A DNA stretch of 64,000 nucleotides from Curtobacterium sp. MCLR17_007 (GCF_003234655.2 NZ_CP126271.1:2542001-2606000); one strand, 5' to 3'; shown: positions 8,677 through 21,046, counted from the stretch's first letter. Notes: generated by a model from the sequence alone, not told the origin. Made by a program: numbers and translations.

Positions 8677-9878
8677 GGAGTGGCCCCGTCCGCCGCCGCG
8701 ACGACACCGGTCCGGACCTCGAACGGCACGGTCATCATGACGCTGGTGCCGGTGCCGGGCGACGACCACACCTGGACGTCGCCACCGACGCGACCGATTC
8801 GCTCACGGACCGAGTTGCGGAGTCCCATGCGGTCCGCCCCGGTCTGCTGCTCGTCGAAGCCGCGCCCGTCGTCGACCACCATCACGGTGCAGGCGACGCC
8901 GTTGTCGAAGACACTGACCTCGGCGGTGTCGGTGTCGGCGTGCTTGCGGACGTTCGCCAGGCACTGTCCGACCGCTCGGACCAGGGCGTTCAGTACGGTG
9001 GAGTCGAGTCGGCCCATCGCCGCGGGGTCGCCGGTCACCGTCACGTCGAGCCCCTCGGCGCGTTCCTCGGCGAGCATGTGCTCGAAGGCGTCGACCGCCG
9101 CGCCGGGATCGGTCGGCGGGGTCGGTGCCAACCACTCGGACCCCGTGAGCATCGCGACGTCGGCTTCGACGGTCCGTGCCAGCTGTGCGTCCATCGGTCC
9201 GTCGGGGGCGAGCGAGATCGCGCCGAGGTGGTTGAGCACGGTGTCGTGCAGGATCGCCGACGCCTCGAGCTCGACGCCGGCACGGTAGGCGGACACGTGT
9301 TCTTCGCGGGCGGAGCGCAGGAGTTCGGGTTGGACGCGCTGGGACTGCGCCGTGGGGCGGCTGGCGACGAGCACGATGGCGATCACGGACGCCAGGGTGA
9401 CCCAGGCGAGGACGAGCGGGTGTCCGACTCCACCGCTCTGGAACGTGGCGATCGCCGTGGCGAGCCGCCCGACGACGAGCCCCGCGATCGACCAGAGGAC
9501 GACCCGGCCGGGGACGGCGCCCGCTCCGCCGACCAGGACCAGCGGCACGACGACGAGCGACAGCAGGTACGAGGACACCCAGGGCACGGGGAGCTCGCGG
9601 AGGACGATGACCGAGAACCACCAGGCGCAGGCCCCACCGACGGCCAGGAAGGCCACGGCGGACCGCCACGTGCTGAACTGGACGTGGACGCCGATCATCG
9701 CCAGCATCGGCAGGACCGCCACGACGGCGGGCACCACGGCCACGCGGGGGTCGTCGATCCGGAACAGCACCAGGGTGATCACAGCAGCCACCAGCGACCC
9801 GATCGCCGCCGCGTGGAACGCCCGCACGGTCGACCACGCGTTCACTCGCGGAGCGAGGTGCGTGGGGATGCCGAGCAC
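8673..9878 (-). CDS. Membrane sensor histidine kinase (NarL-type HATPase)
   Basis: First gene of a four-gene minus-strand operon; 401 residues. It starts at GTG 9878, with AAGGA 9 nt upstream; the open frame above that shadows the radical SAM gene. The N-terminal half holds about six membrane segments. The phosphorylation motif is a variant H-box, ILHDTVLNHLGAIS. HATPase blocks follow: the N-box-like VGQCLANVRKHAD, then VDDGRGFD and MGLRNSVRERI. It probably pairs with the LuxR regulator at 6720-7421. The signal is unknown. Confidence 0.88.
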   Translation of the reverse strand: MLGIPTHLAPRVNAWSTVRAFHAAAIGSLVAAVITLVLFRIDDPRVAVVPAVVAVLPMLAMIGVHVQFSTWRSAVAFLAVGGACAWWFSVIVLRELPVPWVSSYLLSLVVVPLVLVGGAGAVPGRVVLWSIAGLVVGRLATAIATFQSGGVGHPLVLAWVTLASVIAIVLVASRPTAQSQRVQPELLRSAREEHVSAYRAGVELEASAILHDTVLNHLGAISLAPDGPMDAQLARTVEADVAMLTGSEWLAPTPPTDPGAAVDAFEHMLAEERAEGLDVTVTGDPAAMGRLDSTVLNALVRAVGQCLANVRKHADTDTAEVSVFDNGVACTVMVVDDGRGFDEQQTGADRMGLRNSVRERIGRVGGDVQVWSSPGTGTSVMMTVPFEVRTGVVAAADGATP

Positions 9879-10045
9879 GGTGGATCGTCCTTCCGGGAGC
9901 CAGGGAGCGCCGCCCTCGATCCAACCACCACGACGGCGGTCGTGTACCCCGGATCGGGTACCGGGAGACGACTGTGTCGATGATACCGGCCCCCACTGAC
10001 GCTCGGTGTCCCCCGAACGCGCTCCGCGGTCCGCACAGCGCGACG

Positions 10046-11272
10046 TCAGAACAGCGTCGGTCCACCGTTCGAGATCCCGGTGCCGGACCCGTGACGCGGG
10101 GCCCCCGCCGGGACGAGCGAGCGGGTGCGCAGATCGCGGCGGTCCCGCTGCTGGCGCTCGTCCCACGTGCGGTCCGCGCGCTTGAGCGGCGAGATCCCGG
10201 CGGCTCGGTCGCTGCCCGGCCCAGCAGCGGGGTCGGCGGTGCGTCGGTCGCCGACCGGGTCGTTGCCGAGGGGGCCCGCCCCTTGCGAGAACCCCATCGA
10301 CCCGGTGGCGGGGTCGACCTGGCCGACGCCGACGCCGTGCGCGCGGAGGATCGGCCGGATGCGCTCGGCGAGCCACCGGCGGTAGTCCTTGGGTGCGAAG
10401 GTGTTGTCGAGGTACATCGCGCGGTACCGCGGCACCAGGTCGGGGTGCGTCCGCGCCAACCACTCGAGGTACCACGGCTTGACGCCCGGCTTCAGGTGGA
10501 GTGCCGAGTACATGACACTCGTCGCCCCGGCCGCTGCCGCGCGACCGATCGCGTCGTCCAGGTGCGCGACCGTGTCGGTGATGTAGGGCAGCACCGGCAT
10601 CAGGAACACCGAGCACGTCAGCCCGGCGTCGCGGACCGCCCGCACCGTCGCCAGGCGCGCCGCCGTGGTCGGCGTCCCTGGTTCGACCGACTGCTGCAGG
10701 TCGTCGTCGTACACGGCGATCGACATCGCCAGGTCGACGGAGACCCGCTCCGAGGCCGCGACCAGCGCCGGGATGTCCCGACGCAGCAGCGTGCCCTTGG
10801 TCAGGATGCTGAACGGCGTGCCCGAGTCGGCGAGGGCGGCGATGACGTCGGGCATCAGCCGGTACTTGCCCTCGGCCCGCTGGTACGGGTCGGTGTTCGT
10901 CCCGAGGGCGACCGGGTGACGGTCCCAGGTCGGCTTCGCGAGTTCGCGCCGCAGGACGTCGGCCACGTTGGTCTTCACGACGATCTGCTGGTCGAAGTCC
11001 GCGCCGCCGTCGAACTCGAGCCAGGTGTGGGTGGGGCGGGCGAAGCAGTACACGCACGCGTGGGAACACCCGCGGTACGGGTTGATCGTCATGCCCCAGG
11101 TGCCGCCGTCGATCGCGTTCACGCGATTGAGCGCGGACTTCGCCAGGACTTCGTGGAAGGTCACGCCGGCGAACTCCGGCGTCGTCACACTGCGGACGAA
11201 CCCGGTGTTCGACTCGAGCCCCGGGAGCATGTCGTCCCGTGACGCATCGATCGCCTGCCCGTCCCATCGCAT
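10046..11272 (-). CDS. Rv2578c-family radical SAM protein
   Basis: Radical SAM enzyme of 408 residues; the reaction is not established for the family. The ATG at 11272 (MRWDGQ) is chosen because the mycobacterial relative, as I remember it, starts MRW, and because the GTG at 11290 falls inside the LexA box. The cluster motif is CSHACVYC (CX3CX2C), followed by ALGTNTDPYQ and LTKGTLLRRD blocks typical of spore-photoproduct-lyase-like proteins. The C-terminal third is charged and low-complexity, ending in PTLF. An SOS box directly upstream predicts DNA-damage induction. No clear ribosome site is seen, so the mRNA may be leaderless or nearly so. Confidence 0.9.
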   Translation of the reverse strand: MRWDGQAIDASRDDMLPGLESNTGFVRSVTTPEFAGVTFHEVLAKSALNRVNAIDGGTWGMTINPYRGCSHACVYCFARPTHTWLEFDGGADFDQQIVVKTNVADVLRRELAKPTWDRHPVALGTNTDPYQRAEGKYRLMPDVIAALADSGTPFSILTKGTLLRRDIPALVAASERVSVDLAMSIAVYDDDLQQSVEPGTPTTAARLATVRAVRDAGLTCSVFLMPVLPYITDTVAHLDDAIGRAAAAGATSVMYSALHLKPGVKPWYLEWLARTHPDLVPRYRAMYLDNTFAPKDYRRWLAERIRPILRAHGVGVGQVDPATGSMGFSQGAGPLGNDPVGDRRTADPAAGPGSDRAAGISPLKRADRTWDERQQRDRRDLRTRSLVPAGAPRHGSGTGISNGGPTLF

Positions 11273-11279
11273 GCCGTCA

Positions 11280-11297
11280 TTCGAACACACGTTCGAA
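11280..11297 (-). promoter_or_regulatory. LexA (SOS) box
   Basis: TCGAACACACGTTCGA at 11281-11296 is a perfect match to the actinobacterial SOS consensus TCGAAC-N4-GTTCGA, and the palindrome extends one base on each side. It sits 8 nt upstream of the radical SAM start codon, a position where LexA would block transcription. Confidence 0.9.
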
Positions 11298-11320
11298 CGC
11301 GGCGCAAGTGCGATCGGGTG

Positions 11321-12808
11321 TCAGTGGTGCAGACCCAGGACCTTCGCCGTGTGCGTGAGGGTCTCGTCGGCCAGGGCAGCGTCCTCGCCGAGGTCCCTGC
11401 CGTACGTCGGCACCATGACGCGGACCGCGTCCTCCCAGCGGTCCCAGCGGTCGGGGAAGCACTTGCGGAGCAGACCGAGCATGATCGGCACGGCGGTCGA
11501 CGCCCCGGGGGACGCGCCGAGCAGGCCGGCGATCGAACCGTCTGCCGAGGTGATCACCTCGGTGCCGAACTGCAGCACCCCGCCCTTGTCCTTGTCGGGC
11601 TTGATGACCTGCACGCGCTGCCCGGCGATGATCTTGTGCCAGTTGTCGGGCTGCGCTGCCGGCATGAAGTCGCGGAGTGCCTCGAACTTGGTCTGCTTCG
11701 ACGCGAGCAACTGGCCGATCAGGTAGCGGAGCAGGTCGAAGTTCGAGAAGGCGACGCTGAGCATCGGTCGCAGGTTGTGCGGCCGGATCGACTTGACCAG
11801 GTCGAACAGCGAGCCCTGCTTCAGGAACTTCGGGCTGAAGCCGGCGTACGGGCCGAACATGAGTGACGCCGACCCGTCGACGATGCGGGTGTCGAGGTGC
11901 GGGACGGACATCGGCGGAGCGCCGACGCTCGCCTTGCCGTAGACCTTCGCCGCGTGCTTCTGCACCACCTCGGGGTCATCCGTGCGCAGGAACTCCCCCG
12001 AGACCGGGAAGCCGCCGTACCCGCGGATCTCCGGGATGCCGGACTTCTGCAGCAGGTGCAGCGCCCCGCCGCCGGCACCGACGAACACGAACTTCGCCGC
12101 GATCGACTGCCGGGTCCGGCCGACCTCGTTGCGCACGTCGAGCGCCCATCCGTCGAACACCTTGCCGCGGCGGATGCTGACCACCTGGTGGTTGGGCTCG
12201 AACTCCACACCGTCGACCTCGAGCTGGTCGAAGAGCTGCCGAGTCAGCGACCCGAAGTCGACGTCCGAACCCGCGGCCGAGTAGGTGGCCGCGATCGGCT
12301 GGTCCTTCTTGCGCCCGGGGATGAGCGCCGGGGCCCACTGGCGGATCTGCTCGGGGTCGTCGCTGAACTCGAGGCCGGCGAACAGGGGGTGGTCCCGCAT
12401 CGCCTCGTACCGCTTGCGCATGTACTCGACGTTGTCGGCACCCCACACGAAGGAGATGTGCGGCGTCGGGTTGATGAAGCTGGTGGGGTCGGGCAGCGTG
12501 CCGTTCTCGACGAGGAAGGACCAGAACTGGCGCGACACCTGGAACTGCTCATTGACGGTGACGGCCTTGGCGATCTCGACCCGGCCGTCGGGCAGTTCGG
12601 GCGTGTAGTTGAGTTCGCAGAGCGCCGAGTGCCCCGTCCCCGCGTTGTTCCAGGGGTTCGAGCTCTCCTGCGCGACGCCGCTGAGGCGCTCGTACACGCG
12701 GATCTTCCAGCTCGGCTCGAGTCGGTGGATGAGCGCGCCGAGGGTGGCGCTCATGATCCCCCCGCCGATGAGGACGACGTCGATCGGGTCCACCTGCTTC
12801 ACTGCCAC
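11321..12808 (-). CDS. mqo: Malate:quinone oxidoreductase
   Basis: Membrane-associated FAD enzyme that oxidises malate to oxaloacetate and passes electrons to quinone; 495 residues, the usual family length. It starts at GTG 12808, with AGGA 8 nt upstream. The N-terminal FAD fingerprint is IDVVLIGGGIMSATLG, followed by the family block WNNAGTGHSALCELNYTP. Further Mqo blocks occur: AGSDVDFGSLTRQLF, FVGAGGGALHLLQKSGIPE, and GASPGASTAV near the C-terminus. It is monocistronic. It adds a quinone-linked step to the TCA cycle alongside or instead of malate dehydrogenase. Confidence 0.97.
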   Translation of the reverse strand: MAVKQVDPIDVVLIGGGIMSATLGALIHRLEPSWKIRVYERLSGVAQESSNPWNNAGTGHSALCELNYTPELPDGRVEIAKAVTVNEQFQVSRQFWSFLVENGTLPDPTSFINPTPHISFVWGADNVEYMRKRYEAMRDHPLFAGLEFSDDPEQIRQWAPALIPGRKKDQPIAATYSAAGSDVDFGSLTRQLFDQLEVDGVEFEPNHQVVSIRRGKVFDGWALDVRNEVGRTRQSIAAKFVFVGAGGGALHLLQKSGIPEIRGYGGFPVSGEFLRTDDPEVVQKHAAKVYGKASVGAPPMSVPHLDTRIVDGSASLMFGPYAGFSPKFLKQGSLFDLVKSIRPHNLRPMLSVAFSNFDLLRYLIGQLLASKQTKFEALRDFMPAAQPDNWHKIIAGQRVQVIKPDKDKGGVLQFGTEVITSADGSIAGLLGASPGASTAVPIMLGLLRKCFPDRWDRWEDAVRVMVPTYGRDLGEDAALADETLTHTAKVLGLHH

Positions 12809-12858
12809 CAGGCGATCCTACAAGCGTGCGCCGACAGGGTGGACAGCACACGGACAGA

Positions 12859-12894
12859 CTGGAGGCCCGGTGCAGGCTGGCACCGTCCCTCCAG
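12859..12894 (-). terminator. Hairpin of the GGAGGCCCGGTGC family
   Basis: Imperfect stem CTGGAGG..CGGTGC / GCACCG..CCTCCAG, 72 nt past the asd stop in the asd direction and before the mqo start. It is related to the hairpins at 19730, 37055, 54193 and 62243. Confidence 0.6.
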
Positions 12895-12965
12895 GCGCAG
12901 CCGTCACGCCGCTGGCACGTCGCGCCGGTACCGGCTGGCGGGGCCCACCGCCGGTCGGAAGGGTC

Positions 12966-15306
<2,341 letters not shown>

Positions 15307-15419
15307 GGGCGAGCACTCCTGGGACGAGGTTCCGCGACGCTGCACGGCTTCGACAATCGTAGTCGGTGTTCCGGGGATGTTGCGTCCGGACGGGGGTCCA
15401 CGCAACGATCCTGCGTGCG

Positions 15420-16019
15420 CTATCCCCCGACGAGCCGGCGACCCTCGAAGGCACGGCCGAGCGTGACCTCGTCGGCGTACTCCAGGTCGCCACCGACCGG
15501 CAGGCCGGACGCGAGCCGCGTCGTCCGGATGCCCATCGGCACGAGCAGTCGACTCAGGTAGGTCGCGGTGGCCTCGCCCTCGAGGTTCGGGTCGGTCGCG
15601 ATGATCACCTCTTCCACCGTGCCGTCGGCCAGGCGTGTCATGAGCTGCTGGATGCGGAGGTCGTCCGGTCCGACGCCGTCGATTGGGCTGATGGCGCCGC
15701 CGAGGACGTGGTACAGCCCGCGGAACTCACGCGTCCGCTCGATCGCGGCGACGTCCTTCGCCTCTTCCACCACGCAGATCACCGCCGGCTGTCGTCGGGG
15801 GTCGCGGCAGATGCTGCAGCGCTCCGACTCGGTCACGTTGCCGCAGACCTCGCAGAACCGGACGCGTTCCTTCACGTCGGCCAGCAGCTCCGACAGCCGG
15901 GACGGGTCGAACGACTCGCTCTGCAGGATGTGGAAGGCGATGCGCTGCGCCGACTTCGGGCCGATGCCGGGCAGGCGGCCGAACTCGTCGATGAGGTCCT
16001 GGACGATGCCGTCGTACAT
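15420..16019 (-). CDS. recR: Recombination mediator protein RecR
   Basis: Works with RecO and RecF to load RecA on gapped DNA; 199 residues, the standard length. Domains in order: HhH ([18 protein letters not shown]), a four-Cys zinc finger (CEVCGNV ... CSIC), and a Toprim domain with [18 protein letters not shown]. The ATG at 16019 overlaps the dnaX stop by one base (TGATG), so the dnaX-recR pair is translationally coupled. Confidence 0.97.
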   Translation of the reverse strand: MYDGIVQDLIDEFGRLPGIGPKSAQRIAFHILQSESFDPSRLSELLADVKERVRFCEVCGNVTESERCSICRDPRRQPAVICVVEEAKDVAAIERTREFRGLYHVLGGAISPIDGVGPDDLRIQQLMTRLADGTVEEVIIATDPNLEGEATATYLSRLLVPMGIRTTRLASGLPVGGDLEYADEVTLGRAFEGRRLVGG

Positions 16020-18829
16020 CAGGCGCCCTCACTCAACGTGGTCTCCTCGATGAACTGCGCGCCGAGGATCTCACGCACCACGGCCTCGCCGTACCGGCCG
16101 GGGACCGCTGCGCGGCGCGGCTGCTGGGGCTGTCGGGGTGGCGCTGCCGCCGTCCGCGCCGCGGTGGTCCCGTTCGCGGATGCCGGTGCGGCCGGAGCCG
16201 TGCCGGTCGGAGCCGTGGCCACCGCCCCGGCGGCGGGGGCGTGCTGTCGGGCACCGTCGTCGGGTGGGACGTCGTCGAAGGGGCCGTCGTCGAGTGGGTA
16301 GTCGTCGACGGGCACGTCCGGTGCTGCGGCCGTGCGCTCGCCCGGACCGGTGGGTGCCGGTCGGTCGGCCGGTGCCGGCGCAGCAGTCGGTGCCGGCGCA
16401 GCAGTCGGTGCCGGCGCAGCAGTCGGTGCCGTCGCAGCAGTCGGTGCCGTCGCAGCAGTCGGCGCCGGTGCGTCCGTTCCGGTCGATGCGTCGGGGGCGG
16501 CCGCTCCGTGCTGCGCGGGAGCGACGGTGTCACCGGGGCCGGTCGACCCGAAGGGGGCGCCCCAGGCAGGCTCGACGCTGTCGGGGACCGTCCCCGCGGT
16601 CGGGTCGGTCGCCGGGATGGACGCGACGGCCCACTCCGTGACGGGGTCGTTCGACGCGGCGGGTGCAGGTGCAGGTGCAGGTGCAGGTGCAGGTGCAGGT
16701 GCAGCCTGCGCCGGGGCCGCCGGGGTCGGCGCCTGCGCGGCTGCGTCCGACGTCGGGGCGGTCGCAGTGGGAGCCTGGGCCTGCCGAGTCGTCGCGGGAG
16801 CGGCCGATCCGGAGGCCGTCCGCGCCGCGGGCTCTGGCGGAGCGGCAGCCTCGGACGTCGGCGACGCGTCGTGTCCGTCGCCCGTGCGCCGTGGCCCGGG
16901 ATCGCCGGCGCCGCTCGGACGCTGCTGCCCGGGACCACCCTGTCCGGGGCCGCGAGCCACGAACTTCACGCGGAAGCCGAGCACGTCGTTGATCGCCTGG
17001 CGGACGAGTTCGCTCACGCTGGTCGTCGGGTCGGACATCTCCTTGAACGAGGCGACGTCCTGGTGGCTGGGGAACGTGAGCGCCAGGACGTCGTCCCGCA
17101 GCGAGGTGACCTGTGCGGTGACGATCACCGTCCACGCGGAGCGCTTGGCGCGCTGGACGTGCTCGAGGACCTGCGGCCATGCGTCGCGCATCTGCTGGAG
17201 ACCGACCGCGGCGATCGGCTGGACGGCAGGCTCGGACCCGATGACGGTGCCCTGGCCCGTCGAGGAGGACGACGCGTGTTCCGACGGCACGGACGGATCG
17301 GAGGGTGCGGTGGACTCGGCGTGTGGCGTTCCCGGTGCGACGGCGGCCCACGAGGCCGCTGCGTCCTGGGCGGCGTTCGCGGCGGCTGCCGGCGCGGACT
17401 CGGAGTCGGCAGCCGGTGGGACCGACGCTGCCGAGGTGGACGCGGACGGAGCGGACGCGGACGGAGCGGACGCAGACGGAGCAGTCGCCGACGAGGGTGG
17501 TGCCGACGGAGCCGGAGCCGTCGGGGCGGAACTGGCCGGAGCAGCGCCGCCGTCGGGTGCCGGCGCTGCCGGCTGCGACGACGCGGCAGCAGGAGCGGTG
17601 CGCGCAGGCTGCGATCCGGTCCGGGCCGCCGGCGCCTCGGCCGGCGCCTGGTGCCCGCCGGCGTCGCCGACGCCCACACGACGCTCGAGGCGCTCGACCC
17701 GGGCCAGGGCGCCACGCTGCGTGTCGTCCGCTTCCGGCACGAGCATCCGCGCCACCATCAGCTCGAGGTGCAGTCGGGGCGAGGTCGCTCCGGTCATGTC
17801 GGTCAGTGCGCGGTTCGCGATGTCGGCGCCGCGGGACAGCCCGGTGGCACCGAACACACCGGCCTGGCGCGACATGGTGTCGAGCTCTTCCGGGGAGACG
17901 CCACGCAGGACGGCGCCCGCGCTCTCGTTCGTCGCGGCGACCACGATCAGGTCGCGGAGTCGTTCGAGCAGGTCCTCGACGAAGCGGCGCGGGTCCTGAC
18001 CGGTCTGCACGACGCGGTCGACCGCGGCGAAGGCCGAGCCGGGGTCAGCGACCGCCAACGCGTCGACGACGTCGTCGAGCAGGGCGCTGTCCGTGTACCC
18101 GAGCAGGGCGACCGCACGCTCGTAGCGGAGCGCGCCGTCCTCACTGCCCGCGATGAGCTGGTCGAGCAGCGACAGGGTGTCGCGGACGGACCCGCCACCC
18201 GCACGGACGACCAGCGGCAGCACCCCCGGGTCGACCGTCACCGATTCCTGCGTGCAGAGCTGCTCGATGTACTCGAGCATCGCGGCCGGCGGGACGAGCC
18301 GGAAGGGGTAGTGGTGCGTGCGCGACCGGATCGTGCCGATGACCTTCTCGGGTTCGGTCGTCGCGAAGATGAACTTGACGTGCTCCGGCGGTTCCTCGAC
18401 CAGCTTGAGCAGCGCGTTGAACCCCTGCGGGGTCACCATGTGCGCTTCGTCGAGGATGAAGATCTTGTAGCGGTCGCGCGCCGGTGCGAACACCGCGCGG
18501 TCACGCAGGTCGCGCGCGTCGTCGACACCGTTGTGGCTGGCGGCGTCGATCTCGATGACGTCGAGCGAGCCGCTGCCGCCGCGTGCGAGTTCAACGCAGC
18601 TGGGGCAGACACCGCACGGGGTGTCGGTCGGCCCCTCGGCACAGTTCAGGCAGCGCGCCAGGATGCGGGCGGAGGTCGTCTTGCCACAGCCGCGCGGCCC
18701 GCTGAACAGGTAGGCGTGGTTGACACGGTTCGTGCGGAGGGCGGTGCGGAGCGGATCGGTGACCTGCGACTGTCCGATCAGCTCGGCGAAGTTCTCGGGC
18801 CGGTAACGGCGATACAGGGCGGTGACCAC
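16019..18829 (-). CDS. dnaX: DNA polymerase III subunits gamma and tau
   Basis: Clamp-loader ATPase of 936 residues, starting at GTG 18829. The ATPase module (about 1-370) has Walker [12 protein letters not shown], a zinc site (CLNC ... CGVCPSC), Walker B ILDEAHMV and the sensor region IRSRTHHY. After about residue 390 there are two long Ala/Pro/Thr-rich linkers around a short tau-specific folded region (about 545-640). The second linker is built from direct repeats: PA dipeptides at about 16661-16700 and an alternating APTA unit at about 16370-16460. These repeats make the length liable to vary between strains. The C-terminal 30 residues ([16 protein letters not shown]) are conserved and probably contact the polymerase. 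An SRP RNA lies just upstream. Confidence 0.96.
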   Translation of the reverse strand: MVTALYRRYRPENFAELIGQSQVTDPLRTALRTNRVNHAYLFSGPRGCGKTTSARILARCLNCAEGPTDTPCGVCPSCVELARGGSGSLDVIEIDAASHNGVDDARDLRDRAVFAPARDRYKIFILDEAHMVTPQGFNALLKLVEEPPEHVKFIFATTEPEKVIGTIRSRTHHYPFRLVPPAAMLEYIEQLCTQESVTVDPGVLPLVVRAGGGSVRDTLSLLDQLIAGSEDGALRYERAVALLGYTDSALLDDVVDALAVADPGSAFAAVDRVVQTGQDPRRFVEDLLERLRDLIVVAATNESAGAVLRGVSPEELDTMSRQAGVFGATGLSRGADIANRALTDMTGATSPRLHLELMVARMLVPEADDTQRGALARVERLERRVGVGDAGGHQAPAEAPAARTGSQPARTAPAAASSQPAAPAPDGGAAPASSAPTAPAPSAPPSSATAPSASAPSASAPSASTSAASVPPAADSESAPAAAANAAQDAAASWAAVAPGTPHAESTAPSDPSVPSEHASSSSTGQGTVIGSEPAVQPIAAVGLQQMRDAWPQVLEHVQRAKRSAWTVIVTAQVTSLRDDVLALTFPSHQDVASFKEMSDPTTSVSELVRQAINDVLGFRVKFVARGPGQGGPGQQRPSGAGDPGPRRTGDGHDASPTSEAAAPPEPAARTASGSAAPATTRQAQAPTATAPTSDAAAQAPTPAAPAQAAPAPAPAPAPAPAPAASNDPVTEWAVASIPATDPTAGTVPDSVEPAWGAPFGSTGPGDTVAPAQHGAAAPDASTGTDAPAPTAATAPTAATAPTAAPAPTAAPAPTAAPAPADRPAPTGPGERTAAAPDVPVDDYPLDDGPFDDVPPDDGARQHAPAAGAVATAPTGTAPAAPASANGTTAARTAAAPPRQPQQPRRAAVPGRYGEAVVREILGAQFIEETTLSEGA

Positions 18830-18918
18830 GCGACAAGGGTAGCCGGGACAGCCGACACCGGGAGGCCGTTCTCCACAGGCGTCGGAGCGACCGGCGTGGA
18901 CCCGTCCGCGAACGAAGA

Positions 18919-19009
18919 AGACTCCTCACGCACCCGCCAGAGCCCGGTTGCCCTTGCTGCGTTTCCGCCCTGGGGGAGTTGGCCTGGATGGCGTCACGTG
19001 AGGAGCCTC
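18919..19009 (-). ncRNA. ffs: Small (4.5S-type) signal recognition particle RNA
   Basis: Read on the minus strand, the terminal helix GGCTCCTCACG / CGTGAGGAGTC encloses the conserved apical region with GGCGGAAACGCAGCAAGGGC, which carries the GGAA tetraloop and the asymmetric loop bound by Ffh. Location next to dnaX is usual in actinobacteria. Ends are set from the terminal helix and could be off by several bases. Confidence 0.88.
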
Positions 19010-19046
19010 CGGAAGCATACCGGAACCGACGGGCATGATCGAACGC

Positions 19047-19721
19047 ATGAAGATCGCCATCGCCGGAGGCCACGGCCAGATCGCCCTCCTCCTCGCCCGC
19101 CTGGTCGTCGACGCCGGACACGAGGCCGTCGGCATCGTCCGGAACCCCGCCCACGTCGCCGATGTCGAGCAGACCGGGGCCACCGCGATGATCGCCGACC
19201 TCGAGCAGCTCGACGACGACGAGCTCGCGCTCCGGCTGCGCGGGGTGGACGCCGTCGTGTTCGCCGCCGGCGCTGGGCCGGACAGCGGCGCCGAGCGGAA
19301 GCTCACGGTCGACCGCGACGCCGCGGTCCTGCTCGCCGATGCCGCGGTCCGGGTCGGCATCGAACGGTACGTGATGATCTCGGCGATGGGTGCCGACACC
19401 TACGACGCGACCCAGGCCGTCGTCCCCGCGGCAGACGACCGCGCGGTGTTCCAGGTCTACCTGCGCGCCAAGGCCGAGGCCGACGCGAACATCCGGGCGC
19501 GGCGCTTGCGCTGGACGATCGTCCGTCCCGGTGGGCTGCTCGACACCCCGCCGCAGGGCACCGTGACGGTGGGGTCCACGGTCCCCCGCGGGACGATCCC
19601 CCGGGCCGACGTCGCGGCGGTCGTGCTGCACGCGCTGCTCGACGACGCCGCGATCGGTGTGCAGTTCGAGGTCACGAGCGGCAACACGCCGATCACTGCC
19701 GCACTGGGTGCACTGGGCTGA
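19047..19721 (+). CDS. NAD(P)-binding atypical SDR (NmrA/YwnB-like)
   Basis: Rossmann-fold protein of 224 residues. The glycine-rich nucleotide loop IAGGHGQIALLLARL follows the start directly. Later blocks are VDAVVFAAGAGPDSG, RYVMISAMGAD and the TIVRPGGLLD strand. The YXXXK catalytic pair of classical SDRs is not clear (YLRAKAEAD is the nearest). Members of this group are NAD(P)H sensors or reductases. I chose ATG 19047 (MKIAIAGG); an in-frame ATG at 19035 adds four residues, and neither has a strong ribosome site. It is a single gene ended by a hairpin shared with ackA. Confidence 0.85.
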   Translation: MKIAIAGGHGQIALLLARLVVDAGHEAVGIVRNPAHVADVEQTGATAMIADLEQLDDDELALRLRGVDAVVFAAGAGPDSGAERKLTVDRDAAVLLADAAVRVGIERYVMISAMGADTYDATQAVVPAADDRAVFQVYLRAKAEADANIRARRLRWTIVRPGGLLDTPPQGTVTVGSTVPRGTIPRADVAAVVLHALLDDAAIGVQFEVTSGNTPITAALGALG

Positions 19722-19729
19722 CCCACGGA

Positions 19730-19774
19730 CGGACAGGAGGCCCCGTGCGCGACGTGCGCGGGGCCTCCTGTCCG
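19730..19774. terminator. Bidirectional terminator hairpin
   Basis: Perfect 16-bp stem CGGACAGGAGGCCCCG with its complement (19730-19745 / 19759-19774) and a 13-nt loop, between the convergent SDR gene (+) and ackA (-). It is a strong member of the GGACRGGAGGC hairpin family in this window. Confidence 0.85.
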
Positions 19775-19784
19775 TTGTGGGTGT

Positions 19785-20981
19785 CTACAGCGCGACGGCC
19801 GCGGACTGCCGCGCGATCTCGAGCTCTTCGTTCGTCGGGACGACGAGCACGGCCACCCGTGAGGAGTCCGTCGAGATGAGCCGGGCGTCCTTCGCGTGCA
19901 GTTCGTTGCGGTCGTCGTCGATCTCGATGCCGAGGTGCTCGAGTCCGGCGAGCACCCGCCGACGCAGCAGCGCGTTGTTCTCGCCCACGCCCGCGGTGAA
20001 CACGACGGCGTCCAGCCCGCCGAGCTGCGCGGTGTAGGCCCCGACGTACCGGCGGATGCGGTGCCGGTACACGGCGAGCGCCGCCTCGGCGGTCTCGTCC
20101 CCGTCGATCGCCGCTGCCTGGACGTCGCGCATGTCACCGTTGCCGGTGAGTCCGAGCAGTCCGGACCGCTTGTTGAGCATGTCGTCGAGCTCGTCGAAGG
20201 ACAGCCCGGCCTGTCGGTGCAGGTGGATGAGGACCGCGGGATCGAGGTCACCGGAGCGGGTCCCCATCACCAGACCTTCGAGCGGAGTGAGGCCCATCGA
20301 GGTCTCGATCGACCGACCGCCGTCGATGGCCGCCGCCGACGCGCCGTTGCCGAGGTGCAGGACGATGGTCTTCAGCTCGGACAGCGGCCGGTCGAGGAAC
20401 ACGGCGGTCTGCTCGGAGACGTACTTGTGGCTGGTGCCGTGCATGCCGTACCGGCGCACGGAGTACTGCGACGCCAGGTCGGCCGGGATCGCGTACGTGT
20501 AGGCCTCGGGCGGCATCGTCTGGTGGAACGCGGTGTCGAACACGGCGACGTGCGGCACGTCGGAGAAGACCCGCTGTGCGGCCCGGATCCCCTCGAGGTT
20601 GGCGGGGTTGTGCAGCGGCGCCAGGCTCGAGAGCGCCTCGATCTGCTGCTCGACCTGCGGCGTGACGACGGTCGCCCGGTCGAAGGTCGTCCCGCCGTGG
20701 ACGACGCGGTGGCCGACGACCGCCGGCGGGTGCTCGTCGAACGACGGGCCGGTCCTGCTGAACGCGTCGAGCATCGCCTGGAAGCCCGCCGCGTGGTCCG
20801 GCACCTCAGCCGAGTCGTTCGACGCGGACTCCCCCGTCAGCGCGTTCGTGTGCTTCCACGAGCCGGACGACTCACCGATGCGCTCGACGAGTCCGGACGC
20901 GAGCATCCGCTCACCGTCGAGCTCGATGAGCTGGTACTTGAACGAACTCGATCCGGAGTTGACGACGAGGGCGGATGTCAC
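19785..20981 (-). CDS. ackA: Acetate kinase
   Basis: Converts acetyl phosphate and ADP to acetate and ATP, or the reverse; 398 residues, standard. It starts at GTG 20981. Signatures: LVVNSGSSSFKYQLIEL at the N-terminus, GHRVVHGGTTF, and the AVFDTAFHQTMPP, RRYGMHGTSH and LHLGNGAS blocks. FTAGVGENNALLRR is near the C-terminus. It sits 65 nt downstream of pta, giving the usual pta-ackA operon for overflow acetate metabolism and acetyl-phosphate supply. Confidence 0.97.
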   Translation of the reverse strand: MTSALVVNSGSSSFKYQLIELDGERMLASGLVERIGESSGSWKHTNALTGESASNDSAEVPDHAAGFQAMLDAFSRTGPSFDEHPPAVVGHRVVHGGTTFDRATVVTPQVEQQIEALSSLAPLHNPANLEGIRAAQRVFSDVPHVAVFDTAFHQTMPPEAYTYAIPADLASQYSVRRYGMHGTSHKYVSEQTAVFLDRPLSELKTIVLHLGNGASAAAIDGGRSIETSMGLTPLEGLVMGTRSGDLDPAVLIHLHRQAGLSFDELDDMLNKRSGLLGLTGNGDMRDVQAAAIDGDETAEAALAVYRHRIRRYVGAYTAQLGGLDAVVFTAGVGENNALLRRRVLAGLEHLGIEIDDDRNELHAKDARLISTDSSRVAVLVVPTNEELEIARQSAAVAL

Positions 20982-21046
20982 GTGTCGCTCGCTTTCTGTG
21001 CGTGGCCCGGTCGGGCCGGTCTGGAGGCGCGGGTGCGGTCCGGCGG

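Noticed and set aside
16241..19879. 1212-codon open frame on the plus strand opposite dnaX
   Set aside because: It is antisense to dnaX, Arg/Gly-rich without domains, and arises from high GC at third positions; it also crosses the SRP RNA and the SDR gene.
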